From an uncultured Roseburia sp. (GTDB taxonomy: Bacteria > Bacillota > Clostridia > Lachnospirales > Lachnospiraceae), in contig CALZGM010000014.1 of the NCBI GenBank assembly GCA_945787015.1, positions 1-64,000 of the forward strand: a DNA stretch of 64,000 bases, read 5' to 3'. A program made the translations under genes and the position numbers. This document shows positions 17,823 through 26,215 of this stretch, piece after piece. The first letter of the stretch is position 1; each line of letters opens with the position of its first letter. The notes beneath the pieces were generated by a model that searched no databases, had not been told where the DNA came from, and saw only the letters and a list, made by a program, of their open reading frames with translations.

Positions 17823-18131
17823 ATGGCAAAGCAGGGATTACCACCGGTAACACCGGAAGAAAGAAAAGTGAATATTATGATTGCAGTTGTTGCGATTATC
17901 ATTGCGATTGGTTTTGCAATTTACAGCTGGAAGATTTTGCCCGGTTCTGTGGCAACACAGTTTGCAGCACTTGATACGGGGGTACCTGCGGTTCCAAAAC
18001 TCGTGGCGGTATTACTTCCCTTTGGAATCAGCGTGGCTTCGGCGGTATCCTGTATTAATTATCGAAAGCAGGCGCTAATTTGCCTGGTGGGATATGCCAT
18101 GAATATTCTGTTTTGGATTTCGAATTACTAA
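17823..18131 (+). CDS. Small three-helix membrane protein, DUF1648-like
   Basis: A 102-residue protein with three hydrophobic segments (about residues 18-36, 58-76 and 84-100). The stretch ILPGSVATQFAALDTGVPAVP resembles the extracellular loop of DUF1648/SdpI-type proteins, but the match is weak and remembered, not searched. AAGGAG lies at a suitable distance before the start. It follows the GH3 gene on the same strand, and its end lies seven bases before the convergent mutarotase-like gene. Function unknown. Confidence 0.6.
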   Translation: MAKQGLPPVTPEERKVNIMIAVVAIIIAIGFAIYSWKILPGSVATQFAALDTGVPAVPKLVAVLLPFGISVASAVSCINYRKQALICLVGYAMNILFWISNY

Positions 18132-18137
18132 ATACGC

Positions 18138-19025
18138 CTAATACCCAATCAACGAAATCGCTAACTGATAAGTTTTTGCTGCCTTTGCAGGCAAAACTTC
18201 AATATCACGTTTGTGACAGAAGACATCGTCTTCATCTTCATAAATGGCAGCACCGTTCCATGGCTCTATACACAAAAATGGGGCATTCCCGCCAACCGGT
18301 GTCCAGAAAGCTACGGAAGAAAAATCAGGGTAAGAAACCTGTACACCTTTACCGGTATCCTTATGAACTAATTTCACAATATGAGAGTTGGTATGTGGGA
18401 AAAATACCGCGTCATCATCAAACATTGCAGCACTTAACGGAAGGATAGAGCCCTTTTCGTTAAAGTGCTGTTTTTTTGTTGTGGAAAAGCAAAGCTTCTC
18501 CAAATTATACATGGTTGCAATCAGACATTCTTCTTTTTCAAATTCTAATTGATAATCGGTAAGAACTTCGTCTTTTTCCAGTGGGCACACAAAACCGGGA
18601 TGAGCACCAATGTGGTAAGGCATTTCTTTGTTGTCATGGTTTGTAACCTGATAAGTCATGGAAAGTTTAGAACCTTCTAATTGATAAGCAAGCTGCAAAT
18701 GAAAAGCATAAGGATAACTGCTTAAGGTTTGCGGGGAAGCTTCTAAAACAAAGGTTACAGAATCTTTGGCCTGCGCACTTACCGTAAATTCACTGTCTTT
18801 ACAGAATCCGTGCTTGGGCATGGGATATTCTTTTTCGCCAAAAATGGTTTTATTGTCCCGCACATTTCCAATCGTAGGAAAAAGGAGCGGGGAAGAACGG
18901 AACCAGAATTTTGGATCGGAATTCCAGACAAATTCTTTTCCAGACGGATCTTTAAAAGATTTTAATTCTGCTCCTAAGGTATCGATTGTGGCCTGATAGC
19001 CCATCGAAGTGATTGTAATCTGCAT
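18138..19025 (-). CDS. Aldose 1-epimerase-family protein
   Basis: A 295-residue protein of the galactose mutarotase-like fold. Visible parts are AELKSFKDPSGKEFVWN near the N-terminus, LLFPTIGNVRDNK (about 47-59), MPKHGFCKDSEF (about 70-81), HIGAHPGFVCPL (around 145-156) and an ending rich in aromatic residues. Family members interconvert anomers of free or phosphorylated sugars. TAGGAGG lies before the start on the minus strand. It diverges from the ABC importer operon. Which sugar it acts on is not visible. Confidence 0.88.
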   Translation of the reverse strand: MQITITSMGYQATIDTLGAELKSFKDPSGKEFVWNSDPKFWFRSSPLLFPTIGNVRDNKTIFGEKEYPMPKHGFCKDSEFTVSAQAKDSVTFVLEASPQTLSSYPYAFHLQLAYQLEGSKLSMTYQVTNHDNKEMPYHIGAHPGFVCPLEKDEVLTDYQLEFEKEECLIATMYNLEKLCFSTTKKQHFNEKGSILPLSAAMFDDDAVFFPHTNSHIVKLVHKDTGKGVQVSYPDFSSVAFWTPVGGNAPFLCIEPWNGAAIYEDEDDVFCHKRDIEVLPAKAAKTYQLAISLIGY

Positions 19026-19181
19026 GCTGTACCGCCTCCTAAATTATTTAATATAGAATTTAATAATAGTATAAGGTCGAAATTGCCAAAAAAAAGGATG
19101 AAAAAACTTCCCCCTTAAAAAATAAATATTTGGTGCTACAATGAACTTAACATGAAAAACGACAAAGAAAGGGAGAGGGGT

Positions 19182-19961
19182 ATGAATAATAAAAATAAAA
19201 CCAGTAAGATACCGAAAAAGGTATGGCTGCTTATTTCATTCGCAACGGCTATGCTGGCATGGTATCTGTTATCATTGAATCCGGTTACGGCACGAAGCTT
19301 TCAGAATCAGGTGGTCGTATTCAATTCTATGTTTACCATGATTGAAAGAGGGGTATTCTGGAAGGATATTGCCAGCAGCTTGATTTCTGTACTTGCAGGA
19401 TTTGCACTCGGATTTGTGCTGTCTTTACCAACAGCGATTTTAATGGCATGGTATGCACCGGTTCGTAATATTTTGGAACCATGGATTCAGTTTATTCGTA
19501 ACATTCCGCCACTTGCATATGTACCGTTAATCGTTATGACTGCCGGCGTAGGTAGAAAACCACAGATTATCGTTATCACCATTGCAACATTTCTTATTAT
19601 GACAGTTACGATTTACCAGGGTGTTATTAATGTAGATGAAACCCTGATTAAAGCGGCAAGAGTGCTCGGTGCAACCGATAAAGATATTTTCTTAAAAGTA
19701 ATCGCTCCGGCAACGCTTCCGTTTATTATTACAGCGATTCGCTTAGGAAGTTCTACTGCATTGACCACTTTGATTGCAGCAGAATCAACAGGAGCTGTTG
19801 CAGGACTTGGAATGAGAATTCGTTCACTGAATAACAGTTTCGAGTCTGCTCCAATGTTATTGTATATCATTATTATTGGTATCATTGGTATGTTAGTAGA
19901 AAAATTTGTTAAATACTTAGAGAGGAGGTTCACAGGATGGCAGGAGAAGAGAGAAGTGTAA
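19182..19961 (+). CDS. ABC importer permease, SsuC/TauC type
   Basis: A 259-residue permease of the sulfonate/nitrate/taurine (SsuC/TauC/NrtB) group. It has about six membrane helices and the cytoplasmic EAA-type loop LIKAARVLGATDKDIFLKVIAP (split: AARVLGA, then FLKVIAP). The start at 19182 follows AGGGAGAGGGG; an in-frame ATG at 19152 would place that site inside the protein. It overlaps the ATPase gene by 25 bases. This is the first gene of the long block running to 34.1 kb. Family members import sulfonates, nitrate, pyrimidine precursors or similar small compounds. Confidence 0.92.
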   Translation: MNNKNKTSKIPKKVWLLISFATAMLAWYLLSLNPVTARSFQNQVVVFNSMFTMIERGVFWKDIASSLISVLAGFALGFVLSLPTAILMAWYAPVRNILEPWIQFIRNIPPLAYVPLIVMTAGVGRKPQIIVITIATFLIMTVTIYQGVINVDETLIKAARVLGATDKDIFLKVIAPATLPFIITAIRLGSSTALTTLIAAESTGAVAGLGMRIRSLNNSFESAPMLLYIIIIGIIGMLVEKFVKYLERRFTGWQEKREV

Positions 19962-20728
19962 AGGTTAAAATCGAGAATGTCAGAAAAGTGTATGACACCA
20001 GAAATGGTGAAATGGTTGCATTAAACGGTGTTGACCTTGACATTATGGAAAACGAATTCATCTGTGTCGTAGGACCTTCCGGATGTGGTAAATCAACACT
20101 ATTAAATATTATTGCAGGCTTGTTAGAGCCAAGCTCAGGAAGAGTTCTCTGTGACGGAGAAGAAGTACACGGAACAGGTACAGAGCGAGGAGTTGTGTTC
20201 CAACAGTATGCGCTATTTCCATGGATGACCGTGAAGAAAAACGTTATGTTTGGTTTAAACTTAAAGGGCATCAAGGGAAAAGAAGCAGAAGAAATTGCAA
20301 TGAAATACATAAAAATGGTTCAGCTTGAAGATTTCGTGGATCATTATCCAAAGGAGCTTTCCGGTGGTATGAAACAGCGTGTTGCAATTGCAAGAGCATA
20401 TGCGGTGAACCCATCCATCCTTTTAATGGACGAACCATTTGGTGCCTTGGATGCACAGACAAGAACCCAGCTTCAGCAGGAACTGCTTGAGACATGGGAA
20501 AAAGAAAAGAAAACATGTTTCTTTATTACACATGATGTGGATGAGGCAATTATTCTTGCACAGAAGGTCATTATTATGAGTGCAAGACCGGGACGTATTA
20601 AAGAAATCGTTGATATTAATATCCCTTATCCACGTACTCAGGAAACCAAGATGTCACCGGAGTTCCTTGAACTAAAGAATCATATCTGGAGTCAGGTATA
20701 TCAGGAATATCTGGAAGTAAGAAAATAA
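19937..20728 (+). CDS. ABC importer ATP-binding protein, SsuB/TauB type
   Basis: A 263-residue ABC ATPase. Walker A is GPSGCGKST (about residues 46-54), the Q-loop is in FQQYALFPWMTV, the signature is LSGGMKQRVAIARA, Walker B is ILLMDEPFGALD, and the switch His is in FITHDVDEA. FPWMTV after the Q-loop and VDEAIILA after the switch are typical of SsuB/TauB/NrtD. AGGAGG precedes the start, inside the permease gene. Confidence 0.95.
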   Translation: MAGEERSVKVKIENVRKVYDTRNGEMVALNGVDLDIMENEFICVVGPSGCGKSTLLNIIAGLLEPSSGRVLCDGEEVHGTGTERGVVFQQYALFPWMTVKKNVMFGLNLKGIKGKEAEEIAMKYIKMVQLEDFVDHYPKELSGGMKQRVAIARAYAVNPSILLMDEPFGALDAQTRTQLQQELLETWEKEKKTCFFITHDVDEAIILAQKVIIMSARPGRIKEIVDINIPYPRTQETKMSPEFLELKNHIWSQVYQEYLEVRK

Positions 20729-20738
20729 TGGTAACATT

Positions 20739-20753
20739 GCCGAGAAGGTCGGC
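20739..20753 (+). other. Short hairpin between ATPase and binding-protein genes
   Basis: GCCGA and TCGGC form a small stem with no U-run. Such hairpins often act as RNA-processing or stability elements that raise the level of the binding-protein mRNA. Confidence 0.35.
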
Positions 20754-20788
20754 TAAAATAAATGTTATATACTTAGGAGGGTTAAGAA

Positions 20789-21850
20789 ATGAGAAAGAAA
20801 GTACTTAGCTTATTTATGGCAGCAGTTATGGTTGTAGGTATGTTTGCCGGATGTGGCGCAAAAAAAGATGAGCCTGCAGCAAACAACACACCACAGACAG
20901 AGGTGAAAACAGAGACAGAGAAGCAGGATGCAGAACCTGATGTAGAACCGATTACCTTAAACGTAGCTTATATGCCAAACTATGGAAGCCTTTGGGCAAT
21001 TGAAAATGCAATTGCACAGGGATACTTAGACGAAGAAAAAATCTCAGTTAACTTAGTTGAATTCCAGGATGGTCCTACCATTATCGCAGCAATGGAATCC
21101 GGAAGCATTGATGTTGGTTACATCGGACAGGGTGCTCATAAGCTTTGTATCAACGGACAGGCAACTATTTTTGCATTATCTCACATCTCAAACGGTGATG
21201 CATTAATCGGTGGACCTGGAATCACATCCGTAGAAGATCTTGCTGGAAAGAAAGTAGCTTATTCATCAGGAAGTTCAAGTGAAGATATCTTAGTAAAATC
21301 ATTAGATAAAGCAGGCATGACAATGGATGATATTGAAGCAGTTGATATGGATGCATCTGCTATCGTTACAGCTATGTTATCAAATGGTGTAGACGCATGT
21401 GCTACATGGTCACCAAACAGCTTGAAGATTTTAGAAGAGTTAGATGGGGCTACAAAATTAACAGATAACATGACATTTGCTGATCAGACCGTATCTCTTG
21501 CAAGCTGGATTGCAATGCCAAAATATGCAGAAGAAAACAGAGATGTCCTTGTAAGATTTACAAGAGCATTATTTAAAGCAATGGACTATGCAGCAACAGA
21601 ACATCAGGAAGATACTGCTAAATTAGTTGCAGCACAGACCGCAAATGATGAAGCTACTGTATATGAGCAGCGTGGTGATGCTGAATGGTTAACAGGTAAA
21701 CAGGTATCAGCAGGTGCAGCAGACGGAACAGTTGAAGGATATTATGAACTTCAGAAACAGGCATTTATTGCAAATGGCGCTGTTGAAGGAAATCCTTCAG
21801 TTTCTGATTACGTTCTCTTAGACGTTATGATTGAGGCAGGTCAGTACTAA
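20789..21850 (+). CDS. ABC importer substrate-binding lipoprotein (SsuA/NMT1-like)
   Basis: A 353-residue lipoprotein. The signal sequence ends in a lipobox (FAGC, Cys22), followed by a Thr/Glu-rich linker and a type 2 periplasmic-binding fold from about residue 50. Markers include [36 protein letters not shown] and SLASWIAMP. The fold belongs with NMT1/SsuA/TauA binding proteins. It is clearly paralogous to the C-terminal half of the chemoreceptor at 31018-32946 (about 55 of 87 positions identical over the first aligned stretch by eye count). AGGAGGG precedes the start. Ligand unknown. Confidence 0.92.
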   Translation: MRKKVLSLFMAAVMVVGMFAGCGAKKDEPAANNTPQTEVKTETEKQDAEPDVEPITLNVAYMPNYGSLWAIENAIAQGYLDEEKISVNLVEFQDGPTIIAAMESGSIDVGYIGQGAHKLCINGQATIFALSHISNGDALIGGPGITSVEDLAGKKVAYSSGSSSEDILVKSLDKAGMTMDDIEAVDMDASAIVTAMLSNGVDACATWSPNSLKILEELDGATKLTDNMTFADQTVSLASWIAMPKYAEENRDVLVRFTRALFKAMDYAATEHQEDTAKLVAAQTANDEATVYEQRGDAEWLTGKQVSAGAADGTVEGYYELQKQAFIANGAVEGNPSVSDYVLLDVMIEAGQY

Positions 21851-21896
21851 AAGTAAATAAATGCTTCCGGATGAAACGGAGGCAGTTGAACGAATG

Positions 21897-21922
21897 ATAG
21901 GGCTGCTTTCCGGTAGCCCTAT
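21897..21922 (+). other. Hairpin between binding-protein gene and nagB-like gene
   Basis: ATAGGGCT pairs with AGCCCTAT. A weaker GCTTCCG/CGGAGGC stem lies just before it at about 21863-21883. The following bases TATTGTATGG are a poor U-run, so this is more likely a leaky terminator or mRNA-stability element than a full stop. It would give high binding protein and lower enzyme expression. Confidence 0.5.
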
Positions 21923-21949
21923 TATTGTATGGAAGGAAAGGGAAAAAGC

Positions 21950-22768
21950 ATGCATGAATATTATTATTACAACAAAGAACAGCTATTAACAAATCCAAAG
22001 ATTCCGCTCATTGTTATGGAAGATAATCCGACTGTATTTAAAGCCATGGCAGAGGAAATGGCAGCAGAAATCAAACGTAAAAATGCGCTTGGCGAAAAGA
22101 CAGTATTTATCTGCCCGGTAGGACCGGTGGGTCAGTATCCTTTCTTTGTGGATATGGTAAATGAAGAAAATATCAGTTTAAAAAATGTTTGGTTTATAAA
22201 TATGGATGAGTATCTGACGGATGACAAACAGTGGATTGCGAAGGAACACAGATTAAGCTTCCGTGGTTTTATGGACCGTACCGTTTATACAAAAATCAAA
22301 CCGGAACTGGTAATGCCGGAAGAACAGAGAGTATTCCCGGACCCAAATAATCTTACTTATATTCCGGAATTGATTGAAAAACTGGGCGGTGTAGACATCT
22401 GCTTTGGTGGTATCGGTATTAATGGACACGTTGCTTTTAACGAGGCATCGGATGAACTTAGCCCGGAAGAATTTTTAGCACAGCAGACAAGAGTGCTTGA
22501 AATATCAAAAGAAACCAGAGCCATTAATTCTGTTGGGGATCTAAATGGCGCGTTGGATGATATGCCAAATTATTGTATTACCATCGGTATCAATGAAATT
22601 TCGCATGCACGTAAGATTCGTTTAGGGTGCTTTAGAGACTGGCACAGAAGCGTGGTAAGACATGCGGCACATGGAGAAAGAAGCGCACATTTTCCGGTAT
22701 CATTGCTGCAGGGACATCCGGATATTAATATTCGGTTTACAGAATTTGTTGCAAATCTTCCGGAGTAA
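21950..22768 (+). CDS. Glucosamine-6-phosphate deaminase-family protein (NagB-like)
   Basis: A 272-residue member of the NagB/GlcN6P isomerase family, which converts glucosamine-6-phosphate to fructose-6-phosphate and ammonia. Family motifs are present: NMDEYL (about 84-89), GGIGINGHVAFNEASDE (about 153-169) and LLQGHPDI near the end. The C-terminal part (GCFRDWHRSVVR) differs from standard NagB, so the substrate may be a related amino or keto sugar phosphate. The ATG at 21950 has GGAAAGGG upstream; the longer frame from 21929 does not. nagA-like follows 11 bases later. Confidence 0.85.
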   Translation: MHEYYYYNKEQLLTNPKIPLIVMEDNPTVFKAMAEEMAAEIKRKNALGEKTVFICPVGPVGQYPFFVDMVNEENISLKNVWFINMDEYLTDDKQWIAKEHRLSFRGFMDRTVYTKIKPELVMPEEQRVFPDPNNLTYIPELIEKLGGVDICFGGIGINGHVAFNEASDELSPEEFLAQQTRVLEISKETRAINSVGDLNGALDDMPNYCITIGINEISHARKIRLGCFRDWHRSVVRHAAHGERSAHFPVSLLQGHPDINIRFTEFVANLPE

Positions 22769-22779
22769 GGAGAAAAAAC

Positions 22780-23931
22780 ATGAGAGACTGCTATATTGTA
22801 AATGGACAGGTATATATTGATCGAACTTTTGTGAATAAAACGGTAGCAATTCACGAAGGAAAAATTGAAATTTTAGATGCTGCGACAAAAGTGCCGGAAG
22901 GCGCCTGTGCTTTTGATGCAGCAGGAAAAAAGGTTGTTCCGGGATTTATAGACGTACATACCCATGGTTCTGTTGGAGTAGATGTGAATGCTGCAACAGC
23001 AGAGGATTTGGAGAAAATCTGTAAGTTTGTTGCAACAAAGGGAACTACCTCCTGGTTTTGCTCTGTTCTTACGGATACAAAGGAACAGACCAAATGGTGC
23101 ATCGATGAATTTAAAAAGCATAAAGCGATGGAATCAGAGGGTGCAAATCTGTTAGGAATTCATTTGGAAGGACCGTTTTTATCAACGGAGTATAAAGGAG
23201 CAATGCCGGAACATCTTCTTATGAAGCCAAACATGGCATTATTGGAAGAATACCAAAAACTGGCAGAAGGAAATATTAAGTATATTACCATTTCACCGGA
23301 AGTAGAAGGAATTGCGGATGACATTCCTGCAATGAATGCTCTTGGAATTACGGTTGCCATCGGACATTCCGGTGCAGACTATGATACAAGCTGGAAGGCA
23401 ATTAACAATGGGGCAGAATGCTGTACACACACCTTTAATGCAATGAAATTATTACATCAGCACTTCCCGGCCATTATGGGAGCCGCATTAGAGTCAGATA
23501 TCTATTGTGAGGCAATCTGCGATGGAAGACATTTGCATCCGGGTACGGTAAGACTGCTTATTAAAACAAAAGGAATCGAGAAAGTAGTTGCAATTACAGA
23601 CTCTATTATGGCAGCCGGTTTGCCGGATGGAAATTATAAGCTGGGTGTAAATGATGTGGTCGTAGAAGATGGGGATGCAAAGTTAGCAGATACCGGAGTG
23701 AGAGCAGGAAGTACTCTCACACAGGATGTGGCTTTGAAAAATCTTTTGGCATTTACCGGACGTCCATTAGAGGAAATCCTTCTTATGCTGACCGAAAATC
23801 CTGCCAAATTATTAAAGGTATTCGATAAAAAGGGTTCTATCGCAGATGGAAAAGATGCGGACCTTGTTATTTTAGATGAGAACTGCGACATATCCGAAGT
23901 TTTTGTAGGTGGAAAAAGAATTATCGGTTAG
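22780..23931 (+). CDS. nagA: N-acetylglucosamine-6-phosphate deacetylase (NagA-like)
   Basis: A 383-residue amidohydrolase of the NagA family, which removes acetyl from GlcNAc-6-phosphate. Metal and substrate motifs occur in order: VPGFIDVHTHGSVGVD (about residues 52-67), HLEGPFLS (about 128-135), IGHSGADYD, CTHTFNAMK, CDGRHLHPG and ITDSIMAAGLPDG, with the catalytic Asp in the last. AAGGAG precedes the start. It follows the NagB-like gene in the natural pathway order (deacetylation, then deamination). No PTS or sugar kinase that would make the 6-phosphate is obvious in the block. Confidence 0.92.
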   Translation: MRDCYIVNGQVYIDRTFVNKTVAIHEGKIEILDAATKVPEGACAFDAAGKKVVPGFIDVHTHGSVGVDVNAATAEDLEKICKFVATKGTTSWFCSVLTDTKEQTKWCIDEFKKHKAMESEGANLLGIHLEGPFLSTEYKGAMPEHLLMKPNMALLEEYQKLAEGNIKYITISPEVEGIADDIPAMNALGITVAIGHSGADYDTSWKAINNGAECCTHTFNAMKLLHQHFPAIMGAALESDIYCEAICDGRHLHPGTVRLLIKTKGIEKVVAITDSIMAAGLPDGNYKLGVNDVVVEDGDAKLADTGVRAGSTLTQDVALKNLLAFTGRPLEEILLMLTENPAKLLKVFDKKGSIADGKDADLVILDENCDISEVFVGGKRIIG

Positions 23932-24000
23932 TCTAGGATATTTTGAAAGAATGTGGTATGATAGTACCAGTACAAATAAGACCGGAATGAGGAATATCTT

Positions 24001-25497
24001 ATGCTGATCATACTTACCGTAGGACTTGTAATTGCATCTATCTGGATTTTTTGCGAAAAGAGAACAAGAGAATCTATGTTTTTGCTCGGACTTTGCTTAA
24101 GTCTGATGTTAGAAATTTGCGGTGTTATGATTTTTATTGCCAAAAAGGGTGGAATATCAACAGAAGTCATGTATTTCTTTTTCTTTTCCAACGGGATTAA
24201 GGCAAAGATACAATATATGCTGATTACGCTAAATCAACTGGGCTATATTGTAGCATTAGGACGAACGTTGTATCCGCTTTTTTTGGTGGAACTTGCTATG
24301 AGTTATTCTATGATCCATGTAATCCGTAAAAATACATGGATTTCAAAATTAGCCGTGGTACTTCCGGCTATTACGCTAGTATTATATTTTCCTAAAATAT
24401 ACCGTACACTTACCTTGAAAAATTATGCGGTGTCAGGGATATTAGGGATCTTTTCCATTTCGTGGATGACGCTCTATTTGCTTTTTGCCGCTTTTCTGTT
24501 AATTCATGAATACAGACAGATTACCATGCGGTTCTGCCGCAGACAGTTCAGCCAGATTATGGTATGCCTGATGGCTTTATCCGGTATATATGTATTACAC
24601 TATCAGCAAGATCCGGGGCAGGTTTATCACTTTTCCAATTATTCCTTTGTATGGCAAAATAAAAGTGGTTATATGCAGATAGACCCTTCTTTGTTTAGCT
24701 ATATCATGTTGGTTGCCATCAGTGTTATTTGCAGCGTGTTGGGATTTTACAGTTTGTTTCGCTACACGCAGGGTCATTTTGAGGATGACAAAGAGAATGT
24801 AGTGATGGAACGTAAATTTGATACAGCAAAGGTGGGAGCTTCTGTATTTGTACACAGTATGAAGAATCAGCTGCTTTCCAGCAAGGTACTGTACAAACGA
24901 ATTGGTCAGCTTTATGAGCAACCCAATCCGGATACAGAAAAATTAAAAGAATACATAGATACCTTAGAAAATCTAAACAATACGATGCTCACCCGAATGG
25001 AAGAGTTGTACCGGTGCGTAAAATCAAATGCAATTTATTTGGTGCCGAACGATATTGAGGAAATCGTAACGGATACGTTGGAACGATTTTCTAAGAAATT
25101 TCCTGAAGTTACCGTTCGGGTAGAAATCGAAAAAAATGTGAAGGTTTTGTCTGATAAAACGCATCTGTGTGAAGCTTTGTATAATTTGCTGGTGAATGCC
25201 GAAGAGGCAATTATCGAGGCGGATAAAAAAGAAGCAGGCCAGGTGGCGTTAATTTGTCACAATGAACGACTATATACCGTAATTGAAGTACGTGATAATG
25301 GAAACGGGATGAATAAGCATCAATTAAAGCAGATTTTTGAACCGTTTTATTCCAGTAAAAATTCCAACTCGAACTGGGGGATGGGATTGTATTATGTAAG
25401 AGAAATAGTAAAGAGTCATCTTGGCTCCTTGAGAGTAGAAAGTAAGATTGGAAAGGGAAGCCATTTCTTCATCTTATTGCCAAAGTATGAAGGATAA
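24001..25497 (+). CDS. Membrane sensor histidine kinase
   Basis: A 498-residue kinase. Residues 1-255 hold about seven or eight hydrophobic segments with little extracytoplasmic sequence. The phosphoacceptor region is SVFVHSMKNQLL (His285), followed by a HATPase domain with N-box LYNLLVNAEEAI, G1 DNGNGM, F-box FEPFYSSK and G2 NWGMGLYYVREI. The HxxKNxL pattern resembles LytS/NarX-like kinases. GAGGAA precedes the start, and an extended -10 (TGGTATGAT, about 23952-23960) lies 40 bases upstream, so it may also have its own promoter. The response regulator follows 29 bases later. It is placed inside the sugar block and is a candidate controller of it. Confidence 0.88.
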   Translation: MLIILTVGLVIASIWIFCEKRTRESMFLLGLCLSLMLEICGVMIFIAKKGGISTEVMYFFFFSNGIKAKIQYMLITLNQLGYIVALGRTLYPLFLVELAMSYSMIHVIRKNTWISKLAVVLPAITLVLYFPKIYRTLTLKNYAVSGILGIFSISWMTLYLLFAAFLLIHEYRQITMRFCRRQFSQIMVCLMALSGIYVLHYQQDPGQVYHFSNYSFVWQNKSGYMQIDPSLFSYIMLVAISVICSVLGFYSLFRYTQGHFEDDKENVVMERKFDTAKVGASVFVHSMKNQLLSSKVLYKRIGQLYEQPNPDTEKLKEYIDTLENLNNTMLTRMEELYRCVKSNAIYLVPNDIEEIVTDTLERFSKKFPEVTVRVEIEKNVKVLSDKTHLCEALYNLLVNAEEAIIEADKKEAGQVALICHNERLYTVIEVRDNGNGMNKHQLKQIFEPFYSSKNSNSNWGMGLYYVREIVKSHLGSLRVESKIGKGSHFFILLPKYEG

Positions 25498-25526
25498 AAG
25501 CGTTACCGGCGAAAGGAAGTGAAAAA

Positions 25527-26201
25527 ATGGACAAAAAAATCAGAATACTGGTTGCCGATGATTTTAGGCTGTTACGAGAGGATATGATAGAACTGTTGAA
25601 TAAGCAGCCGGATATGGAGGTTGTTGGAGAAGCAGCAACGGGAAAAGAAATCGTAGAACTGGCAAAAAACATCCCATATGATTTGATTTTGATGGACATT
25701 GAAATGGAGCAGGTAAATGCAGGAGTAATGGCAACGGAGAAGATACGGGAAATGAACCCGGAAGCGAATATTATTTTCCTAACGGCCCATGAAACGAAAG
25801 AAATGATTGTAACGGCGATGGGAGCCGGCGCAGTGGATTATCTGGTAAAAGGCGGTTCAGAGGAGGATGTGCTTTACCACATCCGATGTGCGATAGAAGG
25901 CCATCCGGTGATGGAGGGCAGAGTTCATGAAACGATTATGGAAGAATACGCCAGACTCCAGAAGAGTGAACGGAGTTTATTGTTTTTTATTAATAATTTG
26001 TCAAAGTTGACAGCTGCGGAGCGGGAAATGATTAAGCTTCTGCTCCAGGGCTATAAAACGGCTGATATTGCAGGAATCCGCTGCGTGGAACATAGTACGG
26101 TAAAGACGCAGATAAAAGGACTTTTGCGCAAGTTTGGCTGCAGTAGAACCAAAGAAATTGTGCAGATGATTCATGATTTAAATATTGAACATTTATTTTA
26201 A
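25527..26201 (+). CDS. Response regulator, receiver plus HTH output
   Basis: A 224-residue regulator with an N-terminal receiver domain: acidic pair Asp11-Asp12, phosphoacceptor Asp57 in LILMDIEM, and a switch Lys in DYLVKGG. A C-terminal LuxR-like helix-turn-helix follows (LTAAEREMIKLLLQGYKTAD, then CVEHSTVKTQIKGLLRKFG). It is paired with the kinase immediately upstream and is probably its cognate partner. The PFK-like gene follows after 14 bases, so regulator and enzymes are made together. Confidence 0.9.
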   Translation: MDKKIRILVADDFRLLREDMIELLNKQPDMEVVGEAATGKEIVELAKNIPYDLILMDIEMEQVNAGVMATEKIREMNPEANIIFLTAHETKEMIVTAMGAGAVDYLVKGGSEEDVLYHIRCAIEGHPVMEGRVHETIMEEYARLQKSERSLLFFINNLSKLTAAEREMIKLLLQGYKTADIAGIRCVEHSTVKTQIKGLLRKFGCSRTKEIVQMIHDLNIEHLF

Positions 26202-26215
26202 AAGAGGATAGCGGA

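Noticed and set aside
22610..22768. Possible frameshift near the end of the NagB-like gene
   Set aside because: The unusual GCFRDWHRSVVR segment still leads in frame to the family's LLQGHPDI ending and a normal stop, so it looks like a subfamily difference.
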